Shown one piece after another: positions 16,317-24,138 of a DNA stretch of 64,000 bases. A model generated the notes under the pieces. That model worked only from the letters and a program-made list of their open reading frames with translations, ran no database searches and was not told where the DNA came from. Origin of the DNA: Streptomyces sp. HD (lineage in GTDB: Bacteria > Actinomycetota > Actinomycetes > Streptomycetales > Streptomycetaceae). The stretch's first letter is position 1. Each line of letters opens with the position of its first letter. The DNA lies in assembly GCF_028369295.1 (NCBI RefSeq), contig NZ_JAQMYP010000030.1, positions 61,817 to 125,816 on the forward strand, written 5' to 3'. A program made the position numbers and the translations under genes.

Positions 16317-16342
16317 TCGAATCGAGCCCCGGCTCGATTCGA
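16317..16342. promoter_or_regulatory. Perfect 12-base inverted repeat upstream of the biosynthetic operon
   Basis: Arms TCGAATCGAGCC and GGCTCGATTCGA flank two C residues. The site is about 109 bases upstream of the GTG of the first operon gene. Its symmetry and AT-containing arms fit a dimeric repressor or activator site better than a terminator, because the nearest upstream gene points away. The cognate regulator may be the LysR, XRE or TetR protein of this region. Confidence 0.65.
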
Positions 16343-16450
16343 CACTTCCCTTCCCGCTGATCCGGTGTGCTCTATTTATCGGCAAAACGGACACCGGGAA
16401 ATCTGCCCTGCCGAAAACCGGGCAGACACCCTCTTGTCGAAGGAATTGAT

Positions 16451-17233
16451 GTGCCGATAGCAGACACCCGACACGGCCCGATCGAGCATGTCCTTATTGA
16501 CGGCGACCCGTCCCGTTCGCCACTCGTCTTCCTGCACGGCGGCCTCGGCTGCGTCGCCGCCTGGGGCCGCTTCCCGGCAGCCGTCGCCGCCGCGACCGGA
16601 CGCCGGGCCCTGGTCTACTCACGTCCCGGCAACGGTGGCTCCGGCCCCGCCAAGTCCCCTCACACAGCGCGCTACATGCACGAGCAGGGTCAGGTGTTCC
16701 TGCCCGAACTGCTCGACGTACTCGGCATCGACAACCCGGTCCTGGTCGGTCACAGCGACGGCGGCTCCACGGCGCTGCTGTACGCGTCGGTCCGGCCGGC
16801 CGAGGCCGTGGTGGTCATGGGGCCGCACCTGTACTTCGAGGAAGCGAACCGCACGGGGATCGAGGCCGCGCGTGCCGCCTACGAAGCGGGACCGCTGTAC
16901 CGGAAGCTCGCCCTGGTCCACGACGACCCGCGCGGCGTGTTCACGAACTGGAGCGAGCTCTGGCTGTCCGACGAGTTCCGCACCTGGTCCATCGAGGACG
17001 ACCTGGACGTCACCGCACCGGTCCTCATGATCCAGGGCGACCGTGACGAGTACGGCACGCTCGGCCAGCTCGACGCACTCCAGCGGGCAGTACGCGGTCC
17101 CGTGCAACGGGTGGTGCCCGAAGGGGTCGACCACTACCCGCACCTCGTCCGCCCCGACCTCGTCATCGACACCATCACCGGTTTTCTCGCCGAGCACGCA
17201 ACAGGGCTGCCCGCCACCGGAGGTGCACGATGA
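16451..17233 (+). CDS. Alpha/beta hydrolase, first gene of the biosynthetic operon
   Basis: 260 residues. The oxyanion-hole region LVFLHGGLGCVAAWGRFP precedes the nucleophile elbow VGHSDGGSTALLYAS (Ser in GHSDG). The acid is in MIQGDRDEYGTLGQ and the base is the histidine of VDHYPHLV. Within a carrier-protein cluster it is a candidate thioesterase releasing the carrier-bound product, or a hydrolase of an ester or amide intermediate. GTG at 16451 has AAGGA about seven bases upstream; the codons just before lack bias. The stop overlaps the next start (ATGA). Confidence 0.88.
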   Translation: MPIADTRHGPIEHVLIDGDPSRSPLVFLHGGLGCVAAWGRFPAAVAAATGRRALVYSRPGNGGSGPAKSPHTARYMHEQGQVFLPELLDVLGIDNPVLVGHSDGGSTALLYASVRPAEAVVVMGPHLYFEEANRTGIEAARAAYEAGPLYRKLALVHDDPRGVFTNWSELWLSDEFRTWSIEDDLDVTAPVLMIQGDRDEYGTLGQLDALQRAVRGPVQRVVPEGVDHYPHLVRPDLVIDTITGFLAEHATGLPATGGAR

Positions 17234-18918
17234 CGATCAACACCACCACACCGCGGCTGGACGACCTGCTCGCCGACGCCGCCCGGCGTCACCCCGAACG
17301 GCCCGCCCTCGTCGGGCAGGGTGACAGCTGGACGTACGCCGAGCTGGAGCAGGCGGTCTGCGCACTCGCCGCCGAGCTGACGGCCTCCGGCCTGCGCCCG
17401 GGACAGCGGGTCGGCGTCTACGCGCCGAAGACTCCGGCGACCGTCATCGCGCTCTATGCGGCTTTGCGCGCCGGTGCCGTGGTCGCCCCGCTGGATGTCG
17501 CTGATCCTCCGTTGCGCACGGGCCGGATGCTGCGCAACGCGGGCATCTCCCTGCTGCTCACCACGGAGCGGTTCCGCACGGCCGCCCGCCGTGCCGCGGC
17601 CGAGGCCCGCAGTGCCGTGTCGGAGGGCCTCGGTTCCGCTTCGGAGGGCCTCGGTTCCGCTTCGGAGGCCCTCGGTTCCGCGTCGGGAGGCGACCAACAC
17701 CCTCATGGAGAGCGGGACTTCGACCACGGGCTCGTCGCCCTGGAGGTCCTCAGCCCCGCCGAGCAGCCCGCGACGCTCCCGGCGCCGGTCGACCGCGGCG
17801 GCTACATCCTCTTCACGTCCGGCAGCACGGGCTGGCCGAAGGGGGTACTGCTCTCCCACGAGAACGTCGCCCACTACGCGCTGTGGGCGGCCGCCGAGTT
17901 CGAGCTCACGCCCGTCGACCGCATCGGGTCGCAGGCCGCGCTCACCTTCGATCTGACCACCTTCGACCTGTACAGCGCGGCCGCGGCCGGAGCGTGCGTC
18001 GTGCTGCTGCCCGACATGCTGCGCTCCTTCCCCCGGGACGTCGTCACCTGGCTGAACGAGCAGCGGATCACCGCGTTCATGGCGGTGCCCTCCCTCTACC
18101 ACAACCTGCTCCAGCAGGGCGGGATCGCCGACGCGCTGCCCCCCACCCTGCGGATCGCGGCCTTCGGCGGGGAACCCTTCGCGCCGCACCTGCTGGAGCA
18201 GTACCTCCACCTGCTCGGCGACCGGCCCTTCTACAACCTGTACGGCCCCACCGAGACCAACGCCTGCACCTACTACCGGATGCCGCGGAACTGGACGGCC
18301 GACCAGGAACTGACCATCGGCCGGGGCATCGGCGGCGTGCACATCGAGGTGCTGGACGACGACGGCCGCCCCACCGACGGCGAGGGCGAGATCCACATCG
18401 CCGGTCCCACCGTCTTCCAGGGCTATCTGCGCGACGGGCGGCTCACCGACCCGACCGTGCGGGTGCCCTTCCGCGACGGTGTCGTGCGCCGCGCCTACGC
18501 CAGCGGCGACCTGGGCCGGATCACCGCCGACGGCCGGGTGTTCCTGCGCGGACGCCGCGACTTCCAGGTCAAGCGCCGGGGCCATCGCATCGACCTGCTC
18601 GACATCGAGAGCGCCGCACTCGATCTTCCGCAGGTCGCCACGGCCGCGGCCGTGGCCAGGGCCGGCGACCACGCCGGAGAGATCTGGGTGTACGCCCAGA
18701 CCACCGCCACCGAACGGGAGTTGCTCGCGGAGCTGCGCGCCGCGCTGCCGCCCCGCATGCTGCCCGACCGGATCGTCCCGGTGCCCTCCCTGCCCTTGAC
18801 CATCAGCGGCAAGGTCGACCGCCGCGCCCTGTCCGAGGGCGTTCCGGCCGTCCCGCTCCCGCCCGCGGCCCCGGCCGCGACGACCCCTCTCAACACCCTT
18901 CAGGAGAACCCGGCATGA
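17230..18918 (+). CDS. Stand-alone amino-acid adenylation enzyme (AMP-dependent ligase)
   Basis: 562 residues; activates an amino acid as an adenylate and should load it onto the adjacent carrier protein. Core motifs: YILFTSGSTGWPKG (residues 192-205), NLYGPTETN (336-344), YASGDLGR, FLRGRRDFQVKRRGHRID and the final lysine in LTISGKVDRR. Asp241 (TFDLTTFDLY) is at the position that binds the alpha-amino group in NRPS adenylation domains. Hand alignment gives the pocket code D-L-F-M-A-F-L-A-C-K, sharing half its positions with L-proline ligases of the PltF type, so a prolyl-like or small aliphatic alpha-amino acid is plausible but unproven. An Ala/Ser/Gly-rich insert at residues 131-154 is encoded by a 21-base tandem repeat. 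Overlaps both neighbours by 4 bases. Confidence 0.9.
   Translation: MTINTTTPRLDDLLADAARRHPERPALVGQGDSWTYAELEQAVCALAAELTASGLRPGQRVGVYAPKTPATVIALYAALRAGAVVAPLDVADPPLRTGRMLRNAGISLLLTTERFRTAARRAAAEARSAVSEGLGSASEGLGSASEALGSASGGDQHPHGERDFDHGLVALEVLSPAEQPATLPAPVDRGGYILFTSGSTGWPKGVLLSHENVAHYALWAAAEFELTPVDRIGSQAALTFDLTTFDLYSAAAAGACVVLLPDMLRSFPRDVVTWLNEQRITAFMAVPSLYHNLLQQGGIADALPPTLRIAAFGGEPFAPHLLEQYLHLLGDRPFYNLYGPTETNACTYYRMPRNWTADQELTIGRGIGGVHIEVLDDDGRPTDGEGEIHIAGPTVFQGYLRDGRLTDPTVRVPFRDGVVRRAYASGDLGRITADGRVFLRGRRDFQVKRRGHRIDLLDIESAALDLPQVATAAAVARAGDHAGEIWVYAQTTATERELLAELRAALPPRMLPDRIVPVPSLPLTISGKVDRRALSEGVPAVPLPPAAPAATTPLNTLQENPA
17620..17682 (+). repeat. Three in-frame copies of a 21-base repeat inside the adenylation gene
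   Basis: Units 17620-17640 and 17641-17661 are identical; 17662-17682 differs at two positions. The repeat encodes about three copies of SEGLGSA in a loop ahead of the ATP-binding motif. Recent in-frame duplication of a surface loop is the simplest explanation. Confidence 0.85.
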
Positions 18919-19187
18919 CAGCGATCAACAGCGTCGAAGACCTCTGCGCCCTCATCCAGAGCAGGATCACGTGGGCACGCGGCGAGGAGCCGCAGACCCT
19001 GGCCCCGGACACACCGCTGCTGGAGCGGGGACTGCTCGACTCACTGGCGATCATGGAGATCGTCGCGGCGCTCGGCAAGCAGGCCGGTATCGAGCTGCCC
19101 GAGACCGAGATCGTCGCCGCCAACTTCCGTACCCCGCAGGCCCTCTGGGCGGTCGTACGCAACGCACCGAGCGGGACGCGGGCATGA
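18915..19187 (+). CDS. Acyl/peptidyl carrier protein
   Basis: 90 residues. The phosphopantetheine site is Ser43 in LERGLLDSLAIMEIVAALG, with the LD-S-L core of carrier proteins. The surrounding helices (residues 5-20 and 60-80) match the four-helix bundle. It lies between the adenylation enzyme and the first dehydrogenase, with 4-base overlaps on both sides, so it should carry the activated amino acid for oxidation. A discrete carrier like this is used in pyrrole-2-carboxyl and anatoxin-type pathways. Confidence 0.93.
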   Translation: MTAINSVEDLCALIQSRITWARGEEPQTLAPDTPLLERGLLDSLAIMEIVAALGKQAGIELPETEIVAANFRTPQALWAVVRNAPSGTRA

Positions 19188-20344
19188 ACGACGCACTGAC
19201 CCGGCTGCTGCGCTGTGCCCCGGCACCGGCCGAGCGCGTCGTCGACGAATACCGCGACCTGGCGGCGGAGGTGGCCGACAAGACCGCGGGGGACGACTTC
19301 CGTGCGCAGTGGCGCACGCTGGCCGGACTCGGGGTACTGCGCCGGACCGGCGGCGGCCCGGACGGGCCCGGACCGGTCACGCGCGGCCTGGCGGCGATCG
19401 AGGGTATCGGTCTCGCGGGGGTCGACCCCGGGCTGTGCTACGCGCTGACGTCACAGCTCTTCGGCATGCAACACCCCCTGCGCACCGCCCTGTCGACGCG
19501 GGACCAGGACATCACGGAAGCCGTCGAGGACGGCCGGACGCTGCTGTGCCACGCGCTGACCGAGCGCTCGGGCGGCAGCGACCCGCTGTCGATGGCGAGC
19601 CGCGCCGAGCGCGACCAGGACGGTTACGTCCTCACCGGGGCGAAGGCCTTCGTCACCGCGGCGCCCGTCGCGGACCTCGCCATCGTCTTCGCCCGCACCG
19701 CGCAAGGACGTACGCCGTTCGCCCTGACCGCCTTCCTGGTGCCGCTGGACACCCCGGGCGTCTCGCGAGGCGAGACCTTCGACAAGACGGCCCTGCCCAC
19801 TGCGCCCATGGGTGAACTGCTCTTCGACGGTGCCCGGCTGCCGGCCACGGCGGTCATCGGCCAGGAGGGCTCCGGACTGGGCATCATGTCGGCCACCACC
19901 GCCTGGGAACGCGCCCTGATCCTCGGATACGCGCTCGGGCCCATGCGACTGCTGCTGGAGCGTACGGCGCGGTGGGCCCGCGAGCGGGAGCACTTCGGCC
20001 GCCCGATGGGGGCCAGTCACCAAGTGGCCGCCCGTGTCAGCGACATGGCGATGGCGCTGCACCGCTCGCGGATCCAGCTCTACACGCTGGCCGCCGCCCT
20101 GGACGCGGGCACCACCGCACGGCAGCTCGCCGCCGAGGCGGCCCTGACGAAGATCTCGGTCTCCGAGGACTACGTGCGGATGACCGAGCACGCCACCGCG
20201 CTGGCGGGCGTACGCGCCTTCGTGCCGGACAGCGGCCTGACGGCCGACCCCCTCGGCCCGCTGGCGGCCCTCACCTACGCGGGACCCAACGACCTGCTGA
20301 GGGTGGGCGTCGCCCGCCAGCTCGGCCTGCCCGTCGAGAACTGA
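19184..20344 (+). CDS. Acyl-CoA-dehydrogenase-fold flavoprotein 1 (likely carrier-bound aminoacyl dehydrogenase)
   Basis: 386 residues. FAD/substrate motif LTERSGGSD (residues 126-133), middle beta domain GYVLTGAKAFVTAAPVADLAIVFAR, and C-terminal helices REREHFGRPMGASHQVAARVSDMAMAL. The MCAD-type catalytic glutamate (YEG) is replaced: YAG at 365-367. Instead Glu242 in AWERALILGYALG lies where isovaleryl-CoA dehydrogenase and prolyl-carrier oxidases keep their base. This favours alpha,beta-dehydrogenation of a carrier-bound aminoacyl group. Start overlaps the carrier gene (ATGA). Confidence 0.88.
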   Translation: MNDALTRLLRCAPAPAERVVDEYRDLAAEVADKTAGDDFRAQWRTLAGLGVLRRTGGGPDGPGPVTRGLAAIEGIGLAGVDPGLCYALTSQLFGMQHPLRTALSTRDQDITEAVEDGRTLLCHALTERSGGSDPLSMASRAERDQDGYVLTGAKAFVTAAPVADLAIVFARTAQGRTPFALTAFLVPLDTPGVSRGETFDKTALPTAPMGELLFDGARLPATAVIGQEGSGLGIMSATTAWERALILGYALGPMRLLLERTARWAREREHFGRPMGASHQVAARVSDMAMALHRSRIQLYTLAAALDAGTTARQLAAEAALTKISVSEDYVRMTEHATALAGVRAFVPDSGLTADPLGPLAALTYAGPNDLLRVGVARQLGLPVEN

Positions 20345-20357
20345 TCCGAGGAGCACG

Positions 20358-21542
20358 ATGACACCGATCCATCCGGACGACGTCCTCAAGCGGGCCGCGG
20401 AGGCCGGCGAGGCGCTGGCCCCGCTGGCCGCCGACGTCGACGCCGGGCTCGTCGACCTGGGCCGGCCCTACGCCGTCCTGCGCGAATCGGGCCTGCTCGG
20501 CGCGCTGGTCCCGCGTGACGCGGGCGGCCTGGGGCTGAGCTTCGGAGAGTACTGGAAGCTCCTGGCCACGCTGGGGTCCTACAACGGCGCCGCGGCCGTC
20601 GGTTTCAACATGCACCACGTCGTGCTGGGGGCGCTCGCCGACTCGGCCGGTACCCCGCTGCCGCCCGCCGCCGACAGGTTCCGTACCTGGATGCAGGACG
20701 AGGTGGTGCACGGCCGCAAGCTCTTCGCGTCCGCCACCTCCGAGACCGGTCGCGGTGCCCGGCTGCGCGGCATGACCACGCGTTACCGGCTCACGGACGA
20801 CGGCGAGCACTACGTCCTCAACGGGGCGAAGTCGTTCGTCTCCCTCGCGGGTGTCGCCGACTACTACGTGGTGGCCGCTGCCGCCGAAGGGCCCGAAGAC
20901 ACGGCGGAGGTCTCTCATTTCGTCGTCGCCGCCGACGACCCGGGCGTCGCCTTCGGGCAGGTGCACAGCCTGTCGGCGATGTACGGGACGAGCACCGCGC
21001 CGATGACCCTCACCGACGTCGTCATACCGCGCTCCCGGCTGTATCTGGGCGTGGAGGGCATGTCCCTGTTCAAGGTGGTGCGCGAACCCCACTGGATGGT
21101 GGCCGGCTACGCCGCCGCCTACCTGGGCATCGCCGAGGCCGTCTTCGACTACACGGTCCGCTGTGTGACGGCGCAGCCCTCCCGCGCCGAGTCGCCCGTG
21201 GTCCAGCACGAACTGGGGCGGATGTCGGTGCGGTTGCGCGCCGCGCGCGCACTCGTCCACGAGGCAGGTGAACGCGTGGACCACGAGCGTGGCAGCCTGG
21301 AGACCAACGCCCTGGTGCACGCGGCCAAGTACCTGATCGGCGAGGTCGGGCCGCAACTGGCCCAGGACGCCACGCGTTTGTGCGGCTCCGCCGCGGTCAG
21401 CCGCTCCCAGCCACTGGAGCGGCTGATCAGGGAGGCCTCGTTCGCCTCCGTGATGCCGGCCAAGCCGTACGACTGCCTGGAGTACATCGGCAAGGCGGCG
21501 GTCGGGGTCAACCTCTACGACGCCCGGGCCTTCGCATGGTGA
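20358..21542 (+). CDS. Acyl-CoA-dehydrogenase-fold flavoprotein 2 (possible flavin monooxygenase)
   Basis: 394 residues with the same fold: SATSETGRGARLRG, YVLNGAKSFVSLAGVADYYVVAAA, VVIPRSRLYLGVEG, and C-terminal helical bundle QDATRLCGSAAVSRSQPLERLIREASFASVMPAKPYDCLEYIGKAAVG. In hand alignment the isovaleryl-type glutamate is absent (REPHWMVAGYAAAYLG has Pro there) and no YEG motif exists. The next gene is a flavin reductase overlapping by 4-7 bases. That pairing is typical of two-component monooxygenases of this fold (DszC, IBAH/VlmH, KijD3 types), so N- or C-hydroxylation is a real alternative to dehydrogenation. Confidence 0.85.
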   Translation: MTPIHPDDVLKRAAEAGEALAPLAADVDAGLVDLGRPYAVLRESGLLGALVPRDAGGLGLSFGEYWKLLATLGSYNGAAAVGFNMHHVVLGALADSAGTPLPPAADRFRTWMQDEVVHGRKLFASATSETGRGARLRGMTTRYRLTDDGEHYVLNGAKSFVSLAGVADYYVVAAAAEGPEDTAEVSHFVVAADDPGVAFGQVHSLSAMYGTSTAPMTLTDVVIPRSRLYLGVEGMSLFKVVREPHWMVAGYAAAYLGIAEAVFDYTVRCVTAQPSRAESPVVQHELGRMSVRLRAARALVHEAGERVDHERGSLETNALVHAAKYLIGEVGPQLAQDATRLCGSAAVSRSQPLERLIREASFASVMPAKPYDCLEYIGKAAVGVNLYDARAFAW

Positions 21543-22054
21543 CGCCGGTGGCGGACGAGACCGCCCTGGCCGCGACCGCCTTCCGCACCCTGATGGCCTC
21601 CCATCCCGGCGGGGTGGCCGTCGTCACCACCGCCGACGAGGACGGAGTGCCGTACGGGTTCACGTGCACCGCGCTGTGCTCGGTGTCGCTGGACCCGCCC
21701 CGCCTGCTGGTGTGCGCGGCCCACGGCGGGCGCACGCTCCCGGTGCTCACCGCACGGGGCGCGTTCGTGGTCAACATGCTGCACGCGGACGGCCGTGACG
21801 CGGCGGAGGTGTTCACCAGCCGCACCGCGGACCGGTTCGGGCAGGTGTCCTGGCAGTCCGGACCGGCCACCGGGCTGCCGGTTCTGGGCGACGACGCCCA
21901 CGCGGTCGCGGAGTGCCGGGTCGCCGCCCTGTACCCGTGCGGCGACCACACCATCGTCGTCGGTGACGTCCTGCGCAGCGAGGTACGGACCACGGACCCC
22001 GCGCCCCTGCTCTACGGCCGGCGCCGGTTCGCCCCCTGGCCGTCCGAGGCCTGA
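21539..22054 (+). CDS. Flavin reductase (HpaC/FMN-binding split-barrel type)
   Basis: About 171 residues. FRTLMASHPGGVAVVTTADEDGVPYGFTCTALCSVSLDPPRLLVCAA is the canonical NAD(P)H:flavin reductase signature, with a central GAFVVNML and C-terminal HTIVVGDVLRSEV. It should supply FMNH2 or FADH2 to a partner oxygenase, most likely the gene immediately upstream. Either ATG 21536 or GTG 21539 overlaps the upstream stop; GTG gives the 4-base overlap seen elsewhere in this operon. Confidence 0.93.
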   Translation: MTPVADETALAATAFRTLMASHPGGVAVVTTADEDGVPYGFTCTALCSVSLDPPRLLVCAAHGGRTLPVLTARGAFVVNMLHADGRDAAEVFTSRTADRFGQVSWQSGPATGLPVLGDDAHAVAECRVAALYPCGDHTIVVGDVLRSEVRTTDPAPLLYGRRRFAPWPSEA

Positions 22055-22109
22055 CCGCCCCCCCTGTCCCACTCCCCCCACCTCATCCCTACGAGAAAGC
22101 GACACGCTC

Positions 22110-22538
22110 ATGCAGCGCACCATGATGAAATCAAAGATCCACCGCGCCACCGTCACCCAGGCGGACCTGCACTACGTGGGGTCCCTGACCATCGACACGG
22201 AGCTGATGGCGGCCGCCGATCTGCTGCCCGGCGAGAAGGTCGACGTCGTGGACATCGAGAACGGCAACCGGCTGTCCACGTACGTCATCGAGGGCCCCGC
22301 CGGTTCGGGTGTCATCGGCATCAACGGCGCCGCCGCCCGGCTGATCAGCCCCGGCGACCGGGTGATCATCATCTCCTACGCGGACATGGCCGACGTCCAG
22401 GCACGTGCGTTCGTCCCCAGCGTCGTCTTCGTCGACGCCGACAACCGCATCGTGCAGCGCGGCGACGACCCCGCCGACGTACCCGCCGGATTCGGGCTGC
22501 TGCGCGGAGACGTACCGGCCGACGGGACCAGGGTGTGA
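22110..22538 (+). CDS. panD: Aspartate 1-decarboxylase
   Basis: 142 residues; a pyruvoyl enzyme turning L-aspartate into beta-alanine. The self-cleavage site is Gly24-Ser25 in HYVGSLTIDTELM, with MMKSKIHRATVTQADLHY before it. GEKVDVVDIENGNRLSTYVIEG and GINGAAARLISPGDRVIIISYADM complete the family core. PanD normally serves pantothenate synthesis with panB/panC; here it is inside a secondary operon without them, so it probably makes beta-alanine as a building block or extra pantetheine precursor. ATG at 22110 follows GAGAAAGCGACACGCTC. It overlaps the next gene by 4 bases. Confidence 0.93.
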   Translation: MQRTMMKSKIHRATVTQADLHYVGSLTIDTELMAAADLLPGEKVDVVDIENGNRLSTYVIEGPAGSGVIGINGAAARLISPGDRVIIISYADMADVQARAFVPSVVFVDADNRIVQRGDDPADVPAGFGLLRGDVPADGTRV

Positions 22539-23290
22539 CGGCGGCTGAGCCGGCGAGGCCGCTCGCCGTGGTGACCGGTGGCACCCGGGGCATCGGTGCC
22601 GCCTTCAGCCGGCGGCTCATCGCGCTGGGACATCAGGTGATCGCTCTGTACCGGGGCGACGCCAAGGCGGCCGCCGAGGCCGAACGCGCCGGCGGCGGTC
22701 AGCTGGTCGCCCTGCGCGTCGATCTCTCTCGCCCCGCCGAGATCCGTGCGGCCGGGACCCGCATCCTCCACCGGTACGGGCCGCCCGCCGTGCTGGTCAA
22801 CAACGCCGGTATCAACCGGGACCGGCCCTTTGTGGAGATGGCCGAACAGGACTGGGAGGAGGTGCTGGCGACCAACCTCTCCGGCCCGTTCCACCTCACC
22901 CGTGCGCTGGCCCCGGCCATGGTGAAGGCCCGGCGCGGCACGATCGTCAACATCGCCGCCACCACGGCCATCAGGCCCCGCAGGTCGGGCGCGAACTACT
23001 GCGCGGCGAAAGCGGGCCTGCTCCAGCTCACCAAGTGCCTGGCGCTCGAACTGGCCCCTCATGTCCGGGTCAACGCGCTGTTGCCCGGCTTCACCGACAC
23101 CCGTGAGGTCGTCGAGCGCTACGGCCTCGACGATCCGCAACGCCTCCAGGAGGTGCTGGCCACCATTCCGCAGGGCCGCACCGGTACCCCGGAGGACATC
23201 GCCGACGCCCTGGAATACCTGGTCAGCGACCACAGCCGGTACGTCACCGGGCAGCAACTCGTGGTCGACGGCGGCCATTTCATGGGCTGA
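22535..23290 (+). CDS. Short-chain dehydrogenase/reductase with altered catalytic serine
   Basis: 251 residues. Cofactor loop VVTGGTRGIGAAFSRRL, then VLVNNAGINRD and NYCAAKAG with catalytic Tyr and Lys, and the C-terminal VTGQQLVVDGGH. Aligning NIAATTAIRPRRSGANY with FabG places Ala where the catalytic Ser should be, with Thr one residue on. It may still be active through the Thr or have a non-classical role. Otherwise FabG-like; a reduction or oxidation of a beta-keto/hydroxy intermediate would fit. Starts at GTG overlapping panD. Confidence 0.9.
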   Translation: MTAAEPARPLAVVTGGTRGIGAAFSRRLIALGHQVIALYRGDAKAAAEAERAGGGQLVALRVDLSRPAEIRAAGTRILHRYGPPAVLVNNAGINRDRPFVEMAEQDWEEVLATNLSGPFHLTRALAPAMVKARRGTIVNIAATTAIRPRRSGANYCAAKAGLLQLTKCLALELAPHVRVNALLPGFTDTREVVERYGLDDPQRLQEVLATIPQGRTGTPEDIADALEYLVSDHSRYVTGQQLVVDGGHFMG

Positions 23291-23325
23291 GTGCACCGCC
23301 CCCACCCTCGAACGAAGGATCACCC

Positions 23326-24138
23326 ATGCTTTTGACCCAGCAGCAGGTCGACGAATACCACGACAATGGATTTCTGCTCATGGAATCGCTGCTCGACAGC
23401 GCCGAGGTACGGCGGTTGACCGAGGCCTTCGAGCGTGACTGCGTGGCGCCCGGTCCGCACCTCGTCACCGAGGACGGCGGCAGCCAGGTGCGGGCCGTCT
23501 ACGCCTCGCACCAGCGGCAGCGGGAGTACGGCGGCCTGGTGCGCGATCCGCGGATCCTGCCGGCGGTGCGGCAGTTGCTGCCTGAGGATGTCTACGTCTA
23601 CCAGTTCAAGATCAACGCCAAGCCGGCGTTCGGCGGCGACAAGTGGGCGTGGCACCAGGACTACCTGGCCTGGCGGATCGCCGACGGCCTGCCGGCCCCG
23701 CTCCAGGTCAACATCGGCGTCTTCCTGGACGACGTCAACGAGTTCAACGGTCCGGTGATCTTCCTGCCCGGCTCCCACCGCGACGGACTGGTGCACCGGG
23801 ACCGCAAGGGCGACGCGAAGTCGGCCCAGCACCTCGATCCCGACGACATATCCCTGACCCCGGAGCAACTCGCCGGCCTGGTGGACCGGCACGGCATGAC
23901 CAGCCCGAAGGGCCCCGCCGGTTCGGTGGTGCTCTTCTCACCGGAGATCGTGCACGGCTCCGCGCCCAACATGTCGCCCTGGGCCCGTCGCCTGCTGATC
24001 GCCACGTACAACGCCTGCTCCAACCCGCCCCGCCCGCACGGCGAACCCCGGCCCGACTACGTCGTGTGCCGCGACACCGCGCCCCTGCGGCCCCTGGCCC
24101 GCCGCTTCTCCGACGACCTGGGGATGGTGACCGCGTGA
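23326..24138 (+). CDS. Phytanoyl-CoA-dioxygenase-family Fe(II)/2-oxoglutarate oxygenase
   Basis: 270 residues. Iron ligands are His110 and Asp112 in KWAWHQDYLAWR and His210 in SPEIVHGSAPNMS; the 2-oxoglutarate-binding arginine is in WARRLLIATYNA (Arg221/222). The double-stranded beta-helix core (LQVNIGVFLDDVNEFNGPVIFLPGSHRDG) resembles ectoine- and amino-acid-hydroxylases of the PhyH family. It is expected to hydroxylate, desaturate or otherwise oxidise the cluster product. ATG at 23326 follows GAAGGA. Its stop overlaps the next start. Confidence 0.92.
   Translation: MLLTQQQVDEYHDNGFLLMESLLDSAEVRRLTEAFERDCVAPGPHLVTEDGGSQVRAVYASHQRQREYGGLVRDPRILPAVRQLLPEDVYVYQFKINAKPAFGGDKWAWHQDYLAWRIADGLPAPLQVNIGVFLDDVNEFNGPVIFLPGSHRDGLVHRDRKGDAKSAQHLDPDDISLTPEQLAGLVDRHGMTSPKGPAGSVVLFSPEIVHGSAPNMSPWARRLLIATYNACSNPPRPHGEPRPDYVVCRDTAPLRPLARRFSDDLGMVTA

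Larger units (their letters stand above)
15792..16450. other. Long divergent intergenic region before the biosynthetic operon
   Basis: 659 bases, richer in A/T than the neighbouring genes, between the LysR gene and the first operon gene. It holds GCATAG repeats next to the LysR start (about 15801-15820), a possible short peptide frame (15828-16001, minus strand) and a 12-base-arm palindrome near its right end. Other frames lack coding bias. It likely carries both promoters. Confidence 0.6.

Noticed and set aside
16317..16342. Palindrome considered as a rho-independent terminator
   Set aside because: No gene ends nearby on either strand; it lies in a divergent promoter region.
17230..19187. 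NRPS module
   Set aside because: Adenylation and carrier proteins are separate and no condensation domain exists in the window, so it is a discrete loading pair.
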